Assembly: GCA_044870185.1 (NCBI GenBank)
Contig: JBIOYL010000053.1
Span: 1 to 13,854 of the forward strand
Direction of reading: 5' to 3'
DNA: 13,854 nucleotides
Source of the DNA: JBIOYL01 sp044870185
Lineage (GTDB): Bacteria; Actinomycetota; CALGFH01
Both the position numbers and the translations under genes were made by a program. The notes under the pieces were generated by a model. It saw only the letters and a program-made list of their open reading frames with translations, had not been told where the DNA came from and made no database searches. Positions 1 through 6,651 of this stretch are shown here, one piece after another. How positions within the stretch are numbered: the stretch's first letter is position 1; the number at the start of each line of letters is the position of its first letter.

Positions 1-64
1 CATGCCGCGCGAGCTTGCATTGTGGCAGGAACGCCGGGGAGGCGGAACCCGCCGGCCCGGGCGG
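1..64. other. Short region downstream of aspS
   Basis: This is the 64 bases following the aspS stop codon (read on the minus strand). No gene is seen. It holds a GC-rich short hairpin (GGCGG at 41-45 pairing with CCGCC at 49-53) and a second copy of the last 17 bases before the aspS stop. There is no T-run, so a classical intrinsic terminator is not demonstrated. Confidence 0.4.
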
Positions 65-85
65 TCAGCCCGCCGGCCCGGGCGG
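48..85. repeat. 17-bp direct repeat straddling the aspS stop codon
   Basis: The 17-mer CCCGCCGGCCCGGGCGG occurs at 48-64 and again at 69-85, on either side of the aspS stop (65-67). Each copy is itself a near-palindrome (CCGCC and GGCGG arms), so the transcript could fold into two small GC hairpins. It looks like a local duplication of the 3' end of aspS; a role in ending transcription is only inferred. Confidence 0.6.
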
Positions 86-1861
86 GGGCAGCCGCTTGAG
101 CAGGACCTCGGCGAGCTGGGCGTCGTCGACCTCGGCGGGTGCTCCGGTGAGGGGGTCGGTGCCCGACTGGGTCTTCGGGAAGGCGATGGTGTCGCGGATC
201 GAGCCGGCCCCGGCCAGCAGCATGACCAGCCGGTCCAGCCCGAACGCGAAGCCGCCGTGGGGTGGGGCGCCAAACGACAGGCCGCGCAGCAGGAAGCCGA
301 AGCGCTCCTCGGCCTGGTCAGCCTTGATCTCCAGCGCCTCGAACATGCGCCGCTGCAGGTCGGCCTGGTGGATACGGATGCTGCCGCTGCCCAGCTCGTA
401 GCCGTTGAGCACCAGATCGTAGGCACGGGCGGTGGCCTGGCCGGGGTGGGAGGTGAAGCTGTCCTGCCACTGCGGGGCCGGCGCGGTGAACGGGTGGTGG
501 GCGGCCTTCCAGCGGCCCTGCTCGTCGTCCCACTCGAACAGGGGGAACTCGGTCACCCACACGAAGGCCCAGCGCCCCGGCGGGATCAGGCCGCGCTCGG
601 CGGCGAGGAGGGTGCGCAGCTCCCCGAGCACCGTCTGGGCGAGCGGGGTGCGGTCGGCGGCCACGAGCAGCAGGTCGCCCGGTCGGGCGCCGGTCGCCCG
701 GCGCAGCTCGGCCCGCTCGGCGTCGGACAGGAACTTGTCCAGCGGGGAGCGCAGGCCGGCCTCCTCCACCGCCAGCCAGGCCAGGCCAGCGGCGCCCCGG
801 CTCTTGGCCCACTCCCCCAGCGCGTCGAGCTGCCGGCGGGTGGCGTCCGCCCCGCCCTCGACCCGCAGGGCCAGCACCGACCCGCCCGCCTCCAGCGCCC
901 GGGTGAACACCCCGACCCGGGTGGCCGCGAACACCCGGCCGAGGTCGACCAGCTCCATGCCGTAGCGCAGGTCCGGCTTGTCGCTGCCGAACCGCCGCAT
1001 CGCCTCGGCGTAGGGCAGGCGCGGGAACGGGGTGGCCAGCTCCTGCTCGAGCACCTCGGCGAACACCGCCCGCATGAGCAGCTCGCCGAGCCGGTAGATG
1101 TCCTCCTCGTCCAGAAACGACAGCTCCAGGTCGAGCTGGGTGAACTCGGGCTGGCGGTCGGCCCGCAGCGCCTCGTCCCGGAAGCAGCGCACGATCTGGT
1201 AGTAGCGCTCGATCCCGGCCACCATCAGCAGCTGCTTGAACAGCTGCGGGGACTGGGGCAGGGCGTAGAACTCGCCCGGCTGCAGATGGGTGGTGACCAG
1301 GAAGTCGCGGGCGCCCTCGGGGGTCGACTTGGTCAGGTAGGGCGTCTCCACCTCCAGGAACCCCTGCTCCTCGAGCACCCGGCGCAGCGCCCGGTTCATC
1401 CTGGCCCGCACGACCAGCGGCGCCAGCGACACTGGGCGGCGCAGGTCCAGGTAGCGGTGGCGCAGCCGCAGCGTCTCGTCGACCTCGGCCCGGCCGGAGA
1501 CCGGGAAGGGCGGCGTGGCCGACGCCGCCAGGACCTCCACCTCGCCGGCGGCCACCTCGACCGCGCCGGTCGGCAGCTCCGGGTTGGTGCTGCCGGGCGG
1601 GCGGCGGACCACGGTCCCGGTCACCCGCACGCAGTCCTCGGCGCGCACATCGTGGGCCTTCTCGGCGGCGGCCGGCGCGTGGTCGGGGTGGACGACGACC
1701 TGCACCACGCCGTGCGCGTCGCGCAGGTCGAGGAAGACCACGCCGCCGTGGTCGCGGCTGCGGGCCACCCAGCCGGCCAGCCGCACCTCGGCGCCGATGT
1801 CGGCGGCCCGCAGGCTGCCGCAGGCATGCGAGCGCATCGCGCCGAGCAGGGGACGGCTCAC
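65..1861 (-). CDS. aspS: Aspartate--tRNA ligase (AspRS), probably non-discriminating
   Basis: Class IIb synthetase that attaches aspartate to tRNA in the cytoplasm. Numbering from the internal ATG at 1837 (590 aa, usual for bacterial AspRS): N-terminal OB anticodon-binding domain (about 1-105), motif 1 near 159-170, motif 2 around 213-236 (FRDE, QPEFTQ), a bacterial GAD insertion domain, and motif 3 with GLDR ending at R536. His30 (in RDHGG) and Gly82 (in PPGS) match the positions linked to non-discriminating enzymes that also charge tRNA-Asn. Start choice: the ATG at 1837 aligns with the usual family start but lacks a ribosome binding site. The GTG at 1861 overlaps the hisS stop as GTGA, has GGGAGG four bases upstream, and adds eight residues; it is preferred here. 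Last gene of the MBL-hisS-aspS operon. Confidence 0.97.
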   Translation of the reverse strand: MSRPLLGAMRSHACGSLRAADIGAEVRLAGWVARSRDHGGVVFLDLRDAHGVVQVVVHPDHAPAAAEKAHDVRAEDCVRVTGTVVRRPPGSTNPELPTGAVEVAAGEVEVLAASATPPFPVSGRAEVDETLRLRHRYLDLRRPVSLAPLVVRARMNRALRRVLEEQGFLEVETPYLTKSTPEGARDFLVTTHLQPGEFYALPQSPQLFKQLLMVAGIERYYQIVRCFRDEALRADRQPEFTQLDLELSFLDEEDIYRLGELLMRAVFAEVLEQELATPFPRLPYAEAMRRFGSDKPDLRYGMELVDLGRVFAATRVGVFTRALEAGGSVLALRVEGGADATRRQLDALGEWAKSRGAAGLAWLAVEEAGLRSPLDKFLSDAERAELRRATGARPGDLLLVAADRTPLAQTVLGELRTLLAAERGLIPPGRWAFVWVTEFPLFEWDDEQGRWKAAHHPFTAPAPQWQDSFTSHPGQATARAYDLVLNGYELGSGSIRIHQADLQRRMFEALEIKADQAEERFGFLLRGLSFGAPPHGGFAFGLDRLVMLLAGAGSIRDTIAFPKTQSGTDPLTGAPAEVDDAQLAEVLLKRLPPPGPAG

Positions 1862-3147
1862 CTGGCCTCCCGGGTGCGGGCCGCGGCGACGATCGCGCCG
1901 ACCCGGGCAGGAGCCGCCTCCAGCGCGACGGGCTCCTGGGCGTGGGCGGCCATGTCGCGCACGCTCGCCGCCCCGGCCGCGGCCTCCTGCTCGCCGAGCA
2001 GGACCACCGCGGCCACGCCGGCCCTGGCGGCCGCCTTCATGTGACCGTTCAGGGTGCGCTCGGCGGCGGGCAGGTCGGCCACGACGCCGGCGCGGCGCAG
2101 CTCGCGGACGAGCGCGAACGCGCCCGCCCGGCTGCTGGCGGCGAGCGGGACGACCAGGGCCTCCAGCCGCTCCCGTGCCGCCGGCGCCCGGCCGGCGGCG
2201 TCCAGGGCGAGCATGATCCGGTCCAGGCCGAGCGCCCAGCCCACCCCGGGCGCCGGGGGGCCGCCGAGCAGCTCGGACAGGCCGTCGTAGCGGCCGCCGC
2301 CGCCGAGCGCGTTCTGCGCGGCGTCCAGCGCGTCCGCCTGCCACTCGAAGGTGGTGCGCACGTAGTAGTCGAGCCCGCGGACCAGCCGGGGCGCCTCCAC
2401 CCAGCCGATGCCGGCGTCGGCCAGAAGGCCCCGGACCGCTTCGTCGTGGGCCTTGCAGTCGGCGCACAGCGCGTCGCGCATGAGCGGCGCGTCCGCGGTC
2501 AGCTCCTGGATGCGCGGGTCGCGCATGTCGAGCACGCGCAGCGGGTTCAGCTCGGCGCGCGCGCGCACGTCGGCCGGCAGGGCGTCGCCCAGCCCGCGCA
2601 GGAACTCGAGCAGGCGTTCCCGGTAGGCCGGGCGGCACTGCGGGTCGCCGAGGCTGGTGAGCAGCAGGGTCACCTGCACCCCCAGGGCGCGGAACACCTC
2701 CTCGCCGACGCCGATCACGTCGGCGTCGACGGCCGGGGCGGCGCTGCCCAGCGCCTCGATGTCGACCTGGGAGAACTGGCGCTGGCGGCCGGCCTGGGGA
2801 CGCTCGTAGCGGAAGGCGGGGCCGGCGCAGGCGACCTTGGAAAGGCCGGTGGTCAGCCGGCCGTGCTCGATCAGGGCGCGGACGATCCCGGCGGTCAGCT
2901 CCGGCCGCAGGGTGAGCGAGCGGCCGGCCCGGTCGGTGAACGTGTACATCTCCTTCTGGACGATGTCGGTCGACGCGCCGACGCCGCGGGCGAACACCCC
3001 GGTGTCCTCGAAGACCGGCAGCTCGACGCGCTCGTAGCCGGCCAGCCGGGCCTGCTCGAGCATGACCGCCTCGACCGCCGCCCGCCGGCCCCCCTCCGGG
3101 GGCAGGTAGTCGAAGGTGCCCTTGGGCGCCTCGAACCGCCGGCTCAC
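1858..3147 (-). CDS. hisS: Histidine--tRNA ligase (HisRS)
   Basis: Charges tRNA-His with histidine using ATP, releasing AMP and pyrophosphate; cytoplasmic class IIa synthetase. The 429 residues fit the family. Visible motifs: motif 1 region about 37-58; TLRPELT at 79-85; motif 2 at about 109-131 (FRYERPQ followed by GRQRQF); the histidine-specific HisA (RGLDYYVRT, 257-265) and HisB (GGGGRYDGL, 282-290) loops; motif 3 GLDR at 307-310; then a C-terminal anticodon-binding domain (from about 328). These histidine loops separate it from HisZ and other class II enzymes. The GTG start overlaps the upstream hydrolase stop as GTGA, with only a weak GGGCGGG-like site, so translational coupling is likely. 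A strong hairpin lies 19 bases upstream. Confidence 0.98.
   Translation of the reverse strand: MSRRFEAPKGTFDYLPPEGGRRAAVEAVMLEQARLAGYERVELPVFEDTGVFARGVGASTDIVQKEMYTFTDRAGRSLTLRPELTAGIVRALIEHGRLTTGLSKVACAGPAFRYERPQAGRQRQFSQVDIEALGSAAPAVDADVIGVGEEVFRALGVQVTLLLTSLGDPQCRPAYRERLLEFLRGLGDALPADVRARAELNPLRVLDMRDPRIQELTADAPLMRDALCADCKAHDEAVRGLLADAGIGWVEAPRLVRGLDYYVRTTFEWQADALDAAQNALGGGGRYDGLSELLGGPPAPGVGWALGLDRIMLALDAAGRAPAARERLEALVVPLAASSRAGAFALVRELRRAGVVADLPAAERTLNGHMKAAARAGVAAVVLLGEQEAAAGAASVRDMAAHAQEPVALEAAPARVGAIVAAARTREAR
1866..1871 (-). promoter_or_regulatory. Ribosome binding site deciding the aspS start
   Basis: GGGAGG (minus strand) lies inside the last codons of hisS, four bases before the GTG at 1861 and 28 bases before the ATG at 1837. 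Its position favours the GTG, which overlaps the hisS stop, so aspS translation is probably coupled to hisS. Confidence 0.6.
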
Positions 3148-3923
3148 CGGGACCCGCCCTGATCCACCGGGGAACCCCGAAGGGGTTCCCCGGACCCCTC
3201 CGGATCGACCGGGGCCGGGGAGGGCCGCAGGCCGCGCAGGTAGGGGTTGGTCGCCCGCTCCCGCCCGACGGTCGTCTCGGGCCCGTGGCCGGGCAGGACC
3301 ACCGTGTCGTCGGGCAGGGGCAGGAAGCGGGCCGCGACCGAGGCGAGCAGCTCCTCGGTCGACCCGCCGGGCAGGTCGGTGCGCCCGACCGAGCCGGCGA
3401 ACACCAGGTCGCCGGAGAACACGGTGCCGGACGCGCCGGTGCCGGACGCGCCGGTGCCGGGGGTTCGCGTCGCGGGTGTCCGGAAGGTCACGTGCCCGGG
3501 GGTGTGGCCCGGGGTGTGGTCGACCACGAGCTCCAGGCCGGCCAGCTCAAGCGTCATCCCGTCGCGCAGCTCGCGCAGGTCGTCGGGCTCGGCCAGGTCC
3601 AGCCCGATGCCGGCGAAGAAGGCGCGGGTCTCCGGCGCCAAGCCGGCCAGCGGGTCGGTGAGCAGGTGCCGGTCCCGCGGGTGGATCCAGGCCGGGATGC
3701 CGTGCGCGCCGGCCAGCGGCGCGACCGACCAGATGTGGTCGAGGTGGCCGTGGGTGAGCAGGGCGGCCACCGGCCGCAGGCGGTGGCGGGCGCACAGCTC
3801 CCCGATGCCGGGCAGGGCATCCTGGCCGGGGTCGACGACCACGGCCTCGCTGCCCGGCCCGGTGGCGGCCAGGTAGCAGTTGGTCTGGAACAGGTCCCCG
3901 GCCGGGAACCCGACGATGAGCAT
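3144..3923 (-). CDS. Metallo-beta-lactamase-fold hydrolase, glyoxalase II-like
   Basis: Probable cytoplasmic two-zinc hydrolase of the hydroxyacylglutathione hydrolase-like group; the true thioester or other substrate is unknown. 259 residues, no signal peptide. Metal ligands are all visible: THGHLDH (H58, H60, D62, H63), the TPGHTPGH segment (H140), FSGD (D172) and LPGHGPET (H213). GRTDLPGG (180-187) and RERATNPYL are typical of this branch. A homologue sits beside hisS in mycobacteria. Oddities: a loop at about 150-167 is expanded by a 15-bp tandem repeat (GTGAS twice), and the last about 25 residues are a non-conserved tail containing a strong DNA palindrome. ATG start with GAGG nine bases upstream; first gene of the operon with hisS and aspS. 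Family call firm, substrate unknown. Confidence 0.93.
   Translation of the reverse strand: MLIVGFPAGDLFQTNCYLAATGPGSEAVVVDPGQDALPGIGELCARHRLRPVAALLTHGHLDHIWSVAPLAGAHGIPAWIHPRDRHLLTDPLAGLAPETRAFFAGIGLDLAEPDDLRELRDGMTLELAGLELVVDHTPGHTPGHVTFRTPATRTPGTGASGTGASGTVFSGDLVFAGSVGRTDLPGGSTEELLASVAARFLPLPDDTVVLPGHGPETTVGRERATNPYLRGLRPSPAPVDPEGSGEPLRGSPVDQGGSR
3167..3193 (-). repeat. Perfect 12-bp inverted repeat with 3-base loop upstream of hisS
   Basis: CCGGGGAACCCC (3167-3178), loop GAA, then its exact complement (3182-3193). It lies in the last codons of the hydrolase gene, in a tail that is not part of the conserved fold, 19 bases before the hisS start. On the mRNA it would form a very stable hairpin. 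There is no T-run, so it is not a classical terminator. It could be an mRNA-stability or processing element, a modulator of coupling to hisS, or a small palindromic insertion. Confidence 0.8.
3423..3460 (-). repeat. 15-bp tandem repeat inside the hydrolase gene
   Basis: GGTGCCGGACGCGCC occurs twice in full (3423-3437 and 3438-3452), followed by a partial third copy (3453-3460). Being a multiple of three it keeps the frame and gives a repeated GTGAS in a surface loop between the H140 and D172 metal ligands. Copy number may vary between strains. Confidence 0.85.
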
Positions 3924-3962
3924 GCGAAACGACCTCGGAGCGAGCGGTCTGGGCAGAAGCCG

Positions 3963-3968
3963 AGTCTA
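3963..3968 (-). promoter_or_regulatory. Candidate -10 element for the MBL-hisS-aspS operon
   Basis: TAGACT on the minus strand, about 40 bases before the hydrolase ATG, fits the actinobacterial TANNNT -10 pattern. No convincing -35 is seen at 16-18 bases spacing. A start of transcription near 3955 would leave a leader of about 30 bases containing the GAGG site. Confidence 0.35.
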
Positions 3969-4041
3969 CCGAACCAGCCGGACCCGGCGGCGACGCCCAC
4001 CTGTCGAACTGGACGGTCTGCAGCCGCCGGACCACCGGCCG

Positions 4042-4950
4042 GTGGGCCGATGCGGGCGGGCCTCCACCCCGGGCATTGGCTACACTCGTGCCCTGGCCCA
4101 GGGAGGAGTCACGAGCAAGCAGACCCGACAACGCCAGCTGGCCCAGCTCAAGGCCAGGCGGGACGCCGCGCGGCGCCGCTGGGCGCGGCGCCGCGCCCTG
4201 CTCGTCTACGGCTCGGTCGGGCTCGGCATCGTCGCGCTGGTCATCGTCGGCGCCGTCGTGCTGAACCGCAAGCCCTCGGCGTCCAAGCCGGCCGCGGCCA
4301 GCCGGACCAGCACACCCCCGGCCACGACGGCCGCGCCGCGCTACGACGACGCCCGCGCAGGCGCCCCGACCGCCCCGGCCGGCGTCGCCTGCGGCGGCAA
4401 GATCCCTGCCAAGGTCGACCACCCCACCTTCAAGGCGCCGCCCAAGCCGACGATCTCGCCACACCGACGCTACGACGTCACCCTGGCCACGTCCTGCGGC
4501 AGCTTCACCATCCGGCTCGACCCCGCCAGCGCCCCGGTCGCGGCCAACAACTTCCTGTTCCTGGCCGGGCACCACTTCTACGACTCGACCTGGTTCCACC
4601 GCATCGTGCCGAACTTCGTGATCCAGGGCGGCGACCCCAAGGGCACCGGCGCCGGCGGCCCCGGCTACACGATCAGAGACGAGCCGCCCAAGGGCACAGA
4701 CCCCTACAGGAAGTACGTGGTGGCCATGGCCAGGACGAGCGCGCCCAACAGTGCCGGGAGCCAGTTCTTCGTGCTGACCGCCGACAACCCCGGCCTGCCC
4801 CACCAGTACGCGGTGTTCGGCAAGGTCATCGCCGGGCAGGGCGTGGTCGACCGGCTCGGCCGGATCCCCGACGTGCCGGGCAGCGACCCCCAGCAGGGCA
4901 CCCCGGCCCAGTCGGCCTGGATCGAGCACGCGACCGTGAAGGTGAGCTGA
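4042..4950 (+). CDS. Membrane-anchored cyclophilin-type peptidyl-prolyl cis-trans isomerase
   Basis: Catalyses cis-trans rotation of peptidyl-proline bonds, here probably outside the membrane on exported proteins. The drawn start is the nearest GTG; the real start is probably ACG 4111 (279 aa), because a -10 box and ribosome binding site lie between. Counting from 4111: basic cytoplasmic N-terminus (1-28, many R/K), one transmembrane helix (about 29-51), a Ser/Thr/Pro/Ala linker, then the cyclophilin domain (about 118-279). Catalytic FHR (R164), IQGGD (Q172) and SQFF (217-220) are present. Same orientation and position as ppiB (Rv2582) in M. tuberculosis, divergent from the glyoxalase II-like gene and convergent with the gene beyond. 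Single-gene transcript. Family certain, start uncertain. Confidence 0.93.
   Translation: MGRCGRASTPGIGYTRALAQGGVTSKQTRQRQLAQLKARRDAARRRWARRRALLVYGSVGLGIVALVIVGAVVLNRKPSASKPAAASRTSTPPATTAAPRYDDARAGAPTAPAGVACGGKIPAKVDHPTFKAPPKPTISPHRRYDVTLATSCGSFTIRLDPASAPVAANNFLFLAGHHFYDSTWFHRIVPNFVIQGGDPKGTGAGGPGYTIRDEPPKGTDPYRKYVVAMARTSAPNSAGSQFFVLTADNPGLPHQYAVFGKVIAGQGVVDRLGRIPDVPGSDPQQGTPAQSAWIEHATVKVS
4081..4086 (+). promoter_or_regulatory. Candidate -10 element for the cyclophilin gene
   Basis: TACACT matches the TANNNT -10 pattern and lies 15 bases before the GGGAGGAG ribosome binding site. Transcription would begin near 4092-4094, downstream of the nearest GTG codon in frame (4042). No clear -35 is visible. 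This argues that translation begins at about 4108-4111. Confidence 0.4.
4102..4106 (+). promoter_or_regulatory. Strong ribosome binding site of the cyclophilin gene without a standard start codon
   Basis: GGAGG inside GGGAGGAG, followed after four bases by ACG (4111-4113), which begins the segment reading TSKQTRQRQ. Actinobacterial relatives commonly start at a similar SK-(E/Q)-xR segment. ATG, GTG and TTG are all absent in frame at the right distance. Confidence 0.55.
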
Positions 4951-4990
4951 CCGGCGGCGCCCGGCGGCGCCCGGCGGCGCCTGGCGGCGC
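4951..4990 (+). repeat. 10-bp tandem repeat immediately after the cyclophilin stop
   Basis: Four units of CCGGCGGCGC (the fourth with C to T at its second base) run directly from the stop codon, followed by a further GGCGGCGGCGCCCGG. Not a multiple of three and not coding. Probably replication slippage in GC-rich sequence in the gap between two convergent genes. Confidence 0.85.
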
Positions 4991-5013
4991 GGCGGCGGCG
5001 CCCGGTCGCTTGA

Positions 5014-5039
5014 CGGCAGCGGCCGCCGGCGCGCTGCCG
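5014..5039. terminator. Possible bidirectional hairpin terminator between convergent genes
   Basis: CGGCAGCG (5014-5021) pairs with CGCTGCCG (5032-5039), and the loop can add three more pairs. It lies between the cyclophilin and FUSC-like stop codons, where both transcripts must end. There is no T-run on either side, so this is a candidate only. Confidence 0.35.
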
Positions 5040-5050
5040 CGGGCGGCGGC

Positions 5051-6181
5051 TCAAAGGCCCTCGATGGCCGGGCCGGCCGCCTCGTCCAGCGCCTGCTGGG
5101 CGGCGGCCAGGTCCATGCCGGAGCCACGCAGCAGGTCGAGCACGGTCGAGCGCACCTGCCCCACGACCATCGCGACCGCCAGGTCGTCGCTGCCCTCGAG
5201 CGCGGCCATGGCCTGCGCCGCCGCCCGCAACGCCGCCCGCTGGGCGCCGGTGCGCCGCTCGCGTGCCACCAGCTCCCCGCCCAGGGTGCGCACCGCCTCG
5301 GCCAGCGAGCGGACCCCGGCCACCAGCCCGTCCGGCGCGGGCCGCTCGCCCGCCAGCAGCACGATCGCGGACCGGGCCAGCACGCGCGTGTTGCGCACGG
5401 CGTAGTCCACCTGCCTGGCCGCGCCGGCGTACGGCTCGAGCTCCCACCGCATCCGGCGGCGGAACGGGGCGAGCCGGGCGACCTGCCGGCCGACGGCGAG
5501 CGCCTCGTCCAGCCGGTGCACCAGCGGGTCGATCGCGCGTGCCTGCTGGAGCGCCTGCTTGGCCTGGCGACGGTCGCCGGCGGCCAGCGCCGCCGCTGCC
5601 TCCTCCAAGACGTCGGCGAGCTGGTTGAAGACGGGCTGGGCGGCGGTGTTGACCAGCTTGATGGGGTTCAGGGGAAACAGCAGCTGGGTCATGACCAGCG
5701 CGACCCCGCCGCCGATGAGCGATTCGACCAGGTGCTGGCCGGCCAGCCCGACGGTGGGCGACGGCGTTGCGGCCAGGAAGATCGCCGCCAGGCTCGCCTG
5801 CACGACCAGCACCAGGCTGCCGCTGACCAGCAGGGCCAGCGCCATCGCCACCGCGACCACGATGGCGATCCGCAGCGGCGTGTTGCCGATCACCGACCCG
5901 AGCAGCGCGGCGACGCCGACGCCGAGCGTCACGCCGACCACGAGCTCGACGGCGTGCCGCACCTGCTGGCCGCGGGTCACCTCGACCGCGATGACCGCCC
6001 CGATCGGGGCGAACTCGGTATGCTGGTGGAACAGCGCGGTGGCGACCACCCAGGCGAGCGCCGCCGCGGCGGCCGTCTGGACGATCAGCCAGCCCTCCGC
6101 CCCGATCCGCGCGCGTCCCGCCCGCGCGCCCTCGCGGGCCTGCGCCGCGGCGGTCTGCAGCCGTTCGTGTCGCTCCGCCAC
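5051..6181 (-). CDS. FUSC-like integral membrane protein (aromatic acid exporter / DUF939-type)
   Basis: Predicted inner-membrane protein, 376 aa. An amphipathic, charged N-terminus (1-27) is followed by about six hydrophobic segments (near 30-51, 57-68, 77-98, 103-119, 121-138 and 151-169), then a long, mostly helical cytoplasmic domain (about 175-376) rich in Ala, Arg and Leu with coiled-coil character. This layout, with one half-set of helices and a C-terminal helical region, is that of FUSC/ArAE proteins, some of which export aromatic carboxylic acids; the substrate here is unknown. The GTG start is three bases after the dtd stop, with only a weak AAGG upstream, so it is probably translated by coupling as the last gene of the rel-dtd operon. 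Family call is from topology and overall resemblance, not a catalytic motif. Confidence 0.75.
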   Translation of the reverse strand: MAERHERLQTAAAQAREGARAGRARIGAEGWLIVQTAAAAALAWVVATALFHQHTEFAPIGAVIAVEVTRGQQVRHAVELVVGVTLGVGVAALLGSVIGNTPLRIAIVVAVAMALALLVSGSLVLVVQASLAAIFLAATPSPTVGLAGQHLVESLIGGGVALVMTQLLFPLNPIKLVNTAAQPVFNQLADVLEEAAAALAAGDRRQAKQALQQARAIDPLVHRLDEALAVGRQVARLAPFRRRMRWELEPYAGAARQVDYAVRNTRVLARSAIVLLAGERPAPDGLVAGVRSLAEAVRTLGGELVARERRTGAQRAALRAAAQAMAALEGSDDLAVAMVVGQVRSTVLDLLRGSGMDLAAAQQALDEAAGPAIEGL

Positions 6182-6184
6182 GGC

Positions 6185-6634
6185 TCAGAACACCTTGGCG
6201 CTGTCGAGCAGGATGGTGACCGGCCCGTCCGCGGCCGACTCCACCAGCATGTGGGCGCCGAACCGGCCGCCGGCCACCTTCAGGCCGCGGGCGGCCAGGG
6301 CGGCCATGACCGCCTCGACCAGGGGCGCGGCACGCTCGGCACGGGCGGCGGCGACATAGGAGGGCCGGCGGCCCCTGCGGGCGTCGCCGTAGAGGGTGAA
6401 CTGGCTGACGACCAGCACGCCGCCGCCGACGTCGACGACCGAGCGGTTCATCCTGCCGTCGTCGTCACCGAACACCCGCAGGCTGGCCAGCTTGTCGGCC
6501 AGCCACGCGGCTTCCGCGCCGGTGTCGGCCTGCCCGACGCCGGCCAGCACGAGCAGGCCGGGGCCGATCTCGCCCACCACCTGGCCGTCGACCACGACCC
6601 GCGCCCACGCCACCCGGGAGGCCACCGCCCGCAC
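6185..6634 (-). CDS. dtd: D-aminoacyl-tRNA deacylase (DTD)
   Basis: Hydrolyses D-amino acids (and glycine mischarged on tRNA-Ala in known members) from tRNA, a proofreading step after synthetases and acting free in the cytoplasm. The 149 residues match the family (about 145). Both signature motifs are present: SQFTLYGD (77-84) and the cross-subunit Gly-cisPro motif in GPVT (137-140), plus GRFGAHM near 123-129. Start is GTG 6634, giving the usual (M)RAV N-terminus; GAGG lies 11 bases upstream, a little far. It follows rel after 17 bases, the same order as relA-dtd in Bacillus, which fits a link between tRNA quality and the stringent response. Confidence 0.97.
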   Translation of the reverse strand: MRAVASRVAWARVVVDGQVVGEIGPGLLVLAGVGQADTGAEAAWLADKLASLRVFGDDDGRMNRSVVDVGGGVLVVSQFTLYGDARRGRRPSYVAAARAERAAPLVEAVMAALAARGLKVAGGRFGAHMLVESAADGPVTILLDSAKVF

Positions 6635-6651
6635 GAGTCTGCCAGCCTCGG

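Noticed and set aside
2..2044. Long plus-strand open frame (680 codons) opposite aspS and hisS
   Set aside because: It mirrors real minus-strand genes with clear motifs; its translation is low-complexity Gly/Arg/Gln-rich without a family. Similar long plus-strand frames at 3285-5405, 6664-9078 and 11608-13590 are the same effect of high GC.
1862..2638. Upstream extension of the aspS frame into hisS, looking like a fusion of 857 residues
   Set aside because: The extension is Arg/Ala-rich, unrelated to AspRS and lies wholly within hisS in another frame; the GTGA overlap marks the true junction.
1862..3200. T-box riboswitch or similar leader for the synthetase genes
   Set aside because: hisS and aspS have no untranslated leader: each start overlaps the preceding stop.
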